A stretch of DNA of 64,000 nt from Umezawaea endophytica. GTDB lineage: Bacteria; Actinomycetota; Actinomycetes; Mycobacteriales; Pseudonocardiaceae. The notes under the pieces are model-generated. The model was not told the DNA's origin and did no database searches. It saw only the letters and a program-made list of their open reading frames with translations. Of this stretch, positions 63,606-64,000 are shown in pieces. Both the position numbers and the translations under genes were made by a program. Position 1 is the stretch's first letter. Each line of letters opens with the position of its first letter. The stretch lies in the NCBI RefSeq assembly GCF_025061645.1, contig NZ_JANYMP010000002.1, positions 62,001-126,000 of the forward strand, given 5' to 3'.

Positions 63606-63710
63606 ATGTCCCGGAAGACCTGTGTTGCGCCGGTTCCGCACGTGAAGACCGAACACAGGGGACGAGCACGTCATGAAGACCGTGAACATCGGGATCCTCG
63701 CCCATGTTGA
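63606..63710 (+). CDS. Leader peptide of the ribosomal-protection gene
   Basis: A 34-codon open frame starting ATG after a strong GAGGAG seven bases upstream. The peptide begins [20 protein letters not shown] and ends inside the next gene. Its reading spans the left arm of a hairpin whose right arm covers the ribosome binding site of the resistance gene. Probably a translational attenuator; the peptide itself may have no function. Confidence 0.55.
   Translation: MSRKTCVAPVPHVKTEHRGRARHEDREHRDPRPC
63619..63659 (+). promoter_or_regulatory. Hairpin masking the resistance-gene ribosome binding site
   Basis: CCTGTGTT (63619-63626) and AACACAGG (63652-63659) are perfect 8-base arms with a 25-base loop. 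The right arm overlaps AGGGGA (63657-63662), which lies ten bases before the ATG at 63673. A ribosome stalled in the leader could open the stem and expose the site. Confidence 0.55.
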
Positions 63711-64000
63711 CGCCGGGAAGACCAGCCTGACCGAACGGCTGCTGCACGCCACGGGGGTCATCGACCACGTGGGCAGCGTCGACCGCGGCGACACCCAGAC
63801 CGACACGGATGACCTGGAGCGGCGGCGGGGCATCACGATCCGCTCGGCGGTCGTGAGCTTCACCGTCGACGACGTCAAGGTCAACCTGATCGACACACCC
63901 GGCCACCCGGACTTCATCTCCGAGGTGGAACGGGCCCTCGCCGTGCTCGACGGGGTGGTCCTCGTCGTCTCCGCGGTCGAGGGCGTCCAGGCCCACACCA
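63673..64000 (+). CDS. Tetracycline ribosomal-protection protein, N-terminal part
   Basis: Translation-factor GTPase related to OtrA/TetM proteins that remove tetracycline from the ribosome. The 109 visible residues contain the P-loop [19 protein letters not shown], the switch I region [15 protein letters not shown] and switch [20 protein letters not shown]. The start [15 protein letters not shown] and [12 protein letters not shown]-type segment separate it from elongation factor G, which has a longer N-terminus. The gene continues past the window. Self-resistance or environmental resistance is likely; direct proof is lacking. Confidence 0.85.
   Translation, partial: MKTVNIGILAHVDAGKTSLTERLLHATGVIDHVGSVDRGDTQTDTDDLERRRGITIRSAVVSFTVDDVKVNLIDTPGHPDFISEVERALAVLDGVVLVVSAVEGVQAHT

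Overview
The window comes from the chromosome of a high-GC, probably filamentous actinomycete. Supporting signs are GC close to 70% almost throughout, GTG starts with 4-base start/stop overlaps, an AfsR-type SARP regulator with NB-ARC, a DUF574 methyltransferase, DUF6153 plus DUF305, two cytochromes P450 and an OtrA-like ribosomal protection gene. A member of the Pseudonocardiaceae (Saccharothrix/Lentzea/Actinosynnema type) is my best guess; that is inference from style, not a database match.

Layout. 1-6.3 kb: the 3' part of metE with a palindromic terminator, an arylamine N-acetyltransferase, and a molybdate block (mopI-like HTH-TOBE protein, modA, modB, modC) divergent from a molybdopterin-oxidoreductase-like protein. 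6.3-12.2 kb: P450 with a secreted cupin, TetR regulator, NarL-type two-component pair, secreted animal-type haem peroxidase. 12.2-16.9 kb: nucleotidyltransferase-like gene, a degenerate hairpin repeat, a monooxygenase-like/FMN reductase pair facing a SoxR-like regulator, a ferredoxin-reductase-like flavoprotein, a DUF574 methyltransferase. 16.9-17.8 kb: a gene-free G-rich low-complexity tract with ten GGAAGC units. 17.8-25 kb: FAD hydroxylase, AfsR-like regulator, P450, the scar of a deleted transporter/two-component locus, VanZ-RDD protein.

25.2-36.9 kb looks like a compact carbohydrate-use locus: sugar-binding lipoprotein, mandelate-racemase-type dehydratase, two permeases and a two-domain ATPase on one transcript, then a GntR regulator divergent from a 1438-residue secreted enzyme joining a beta-helix, a discoidin-like domain and an SGNH esterase. 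Similar operator-like sites sit just downstream of the promoters of both the transporter and the enzyme, tying the parts together.

36.9-42.3 kb is accessory: a serine-protease/DNA-RNA nuclease fusion, a cysteine-peptidase-like protein, and a divergent unit (small membrane protein / XRE-type regulator plus GT-A glycosyltransferase) with matched operators. 42.4-46.4 kb is a methionine-salvage operon (DszC-like monooxygenase, mtnA-like, mtnC, mtnB, mtnD). 46.4-49.6 kb is a two-component operon with a secreted protein, a 51-residue lipoprotein easily missed by annotation, and an HD hydrolase. 49.7-52 kb holds two related membrane-anchored proteins of unknown function, one in clearly lower GC DNA.

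52-64 kb: phosphotransferase, OhrR-type regulator facing an alpha/beta hydrolase, DUF305/DUF6153 pair, ctaD, serB, Pth2-like hydrolase, phospholipase D-like protein, DinG-type helicase, bioY, and the start of a tetracycline ribosomal-protection gene preceded by a leader peptide and a hairpin overlapping its ribosome binding site. No tRNA, rRNA, CRISPR array, insertion sequence or prophage was recognised.
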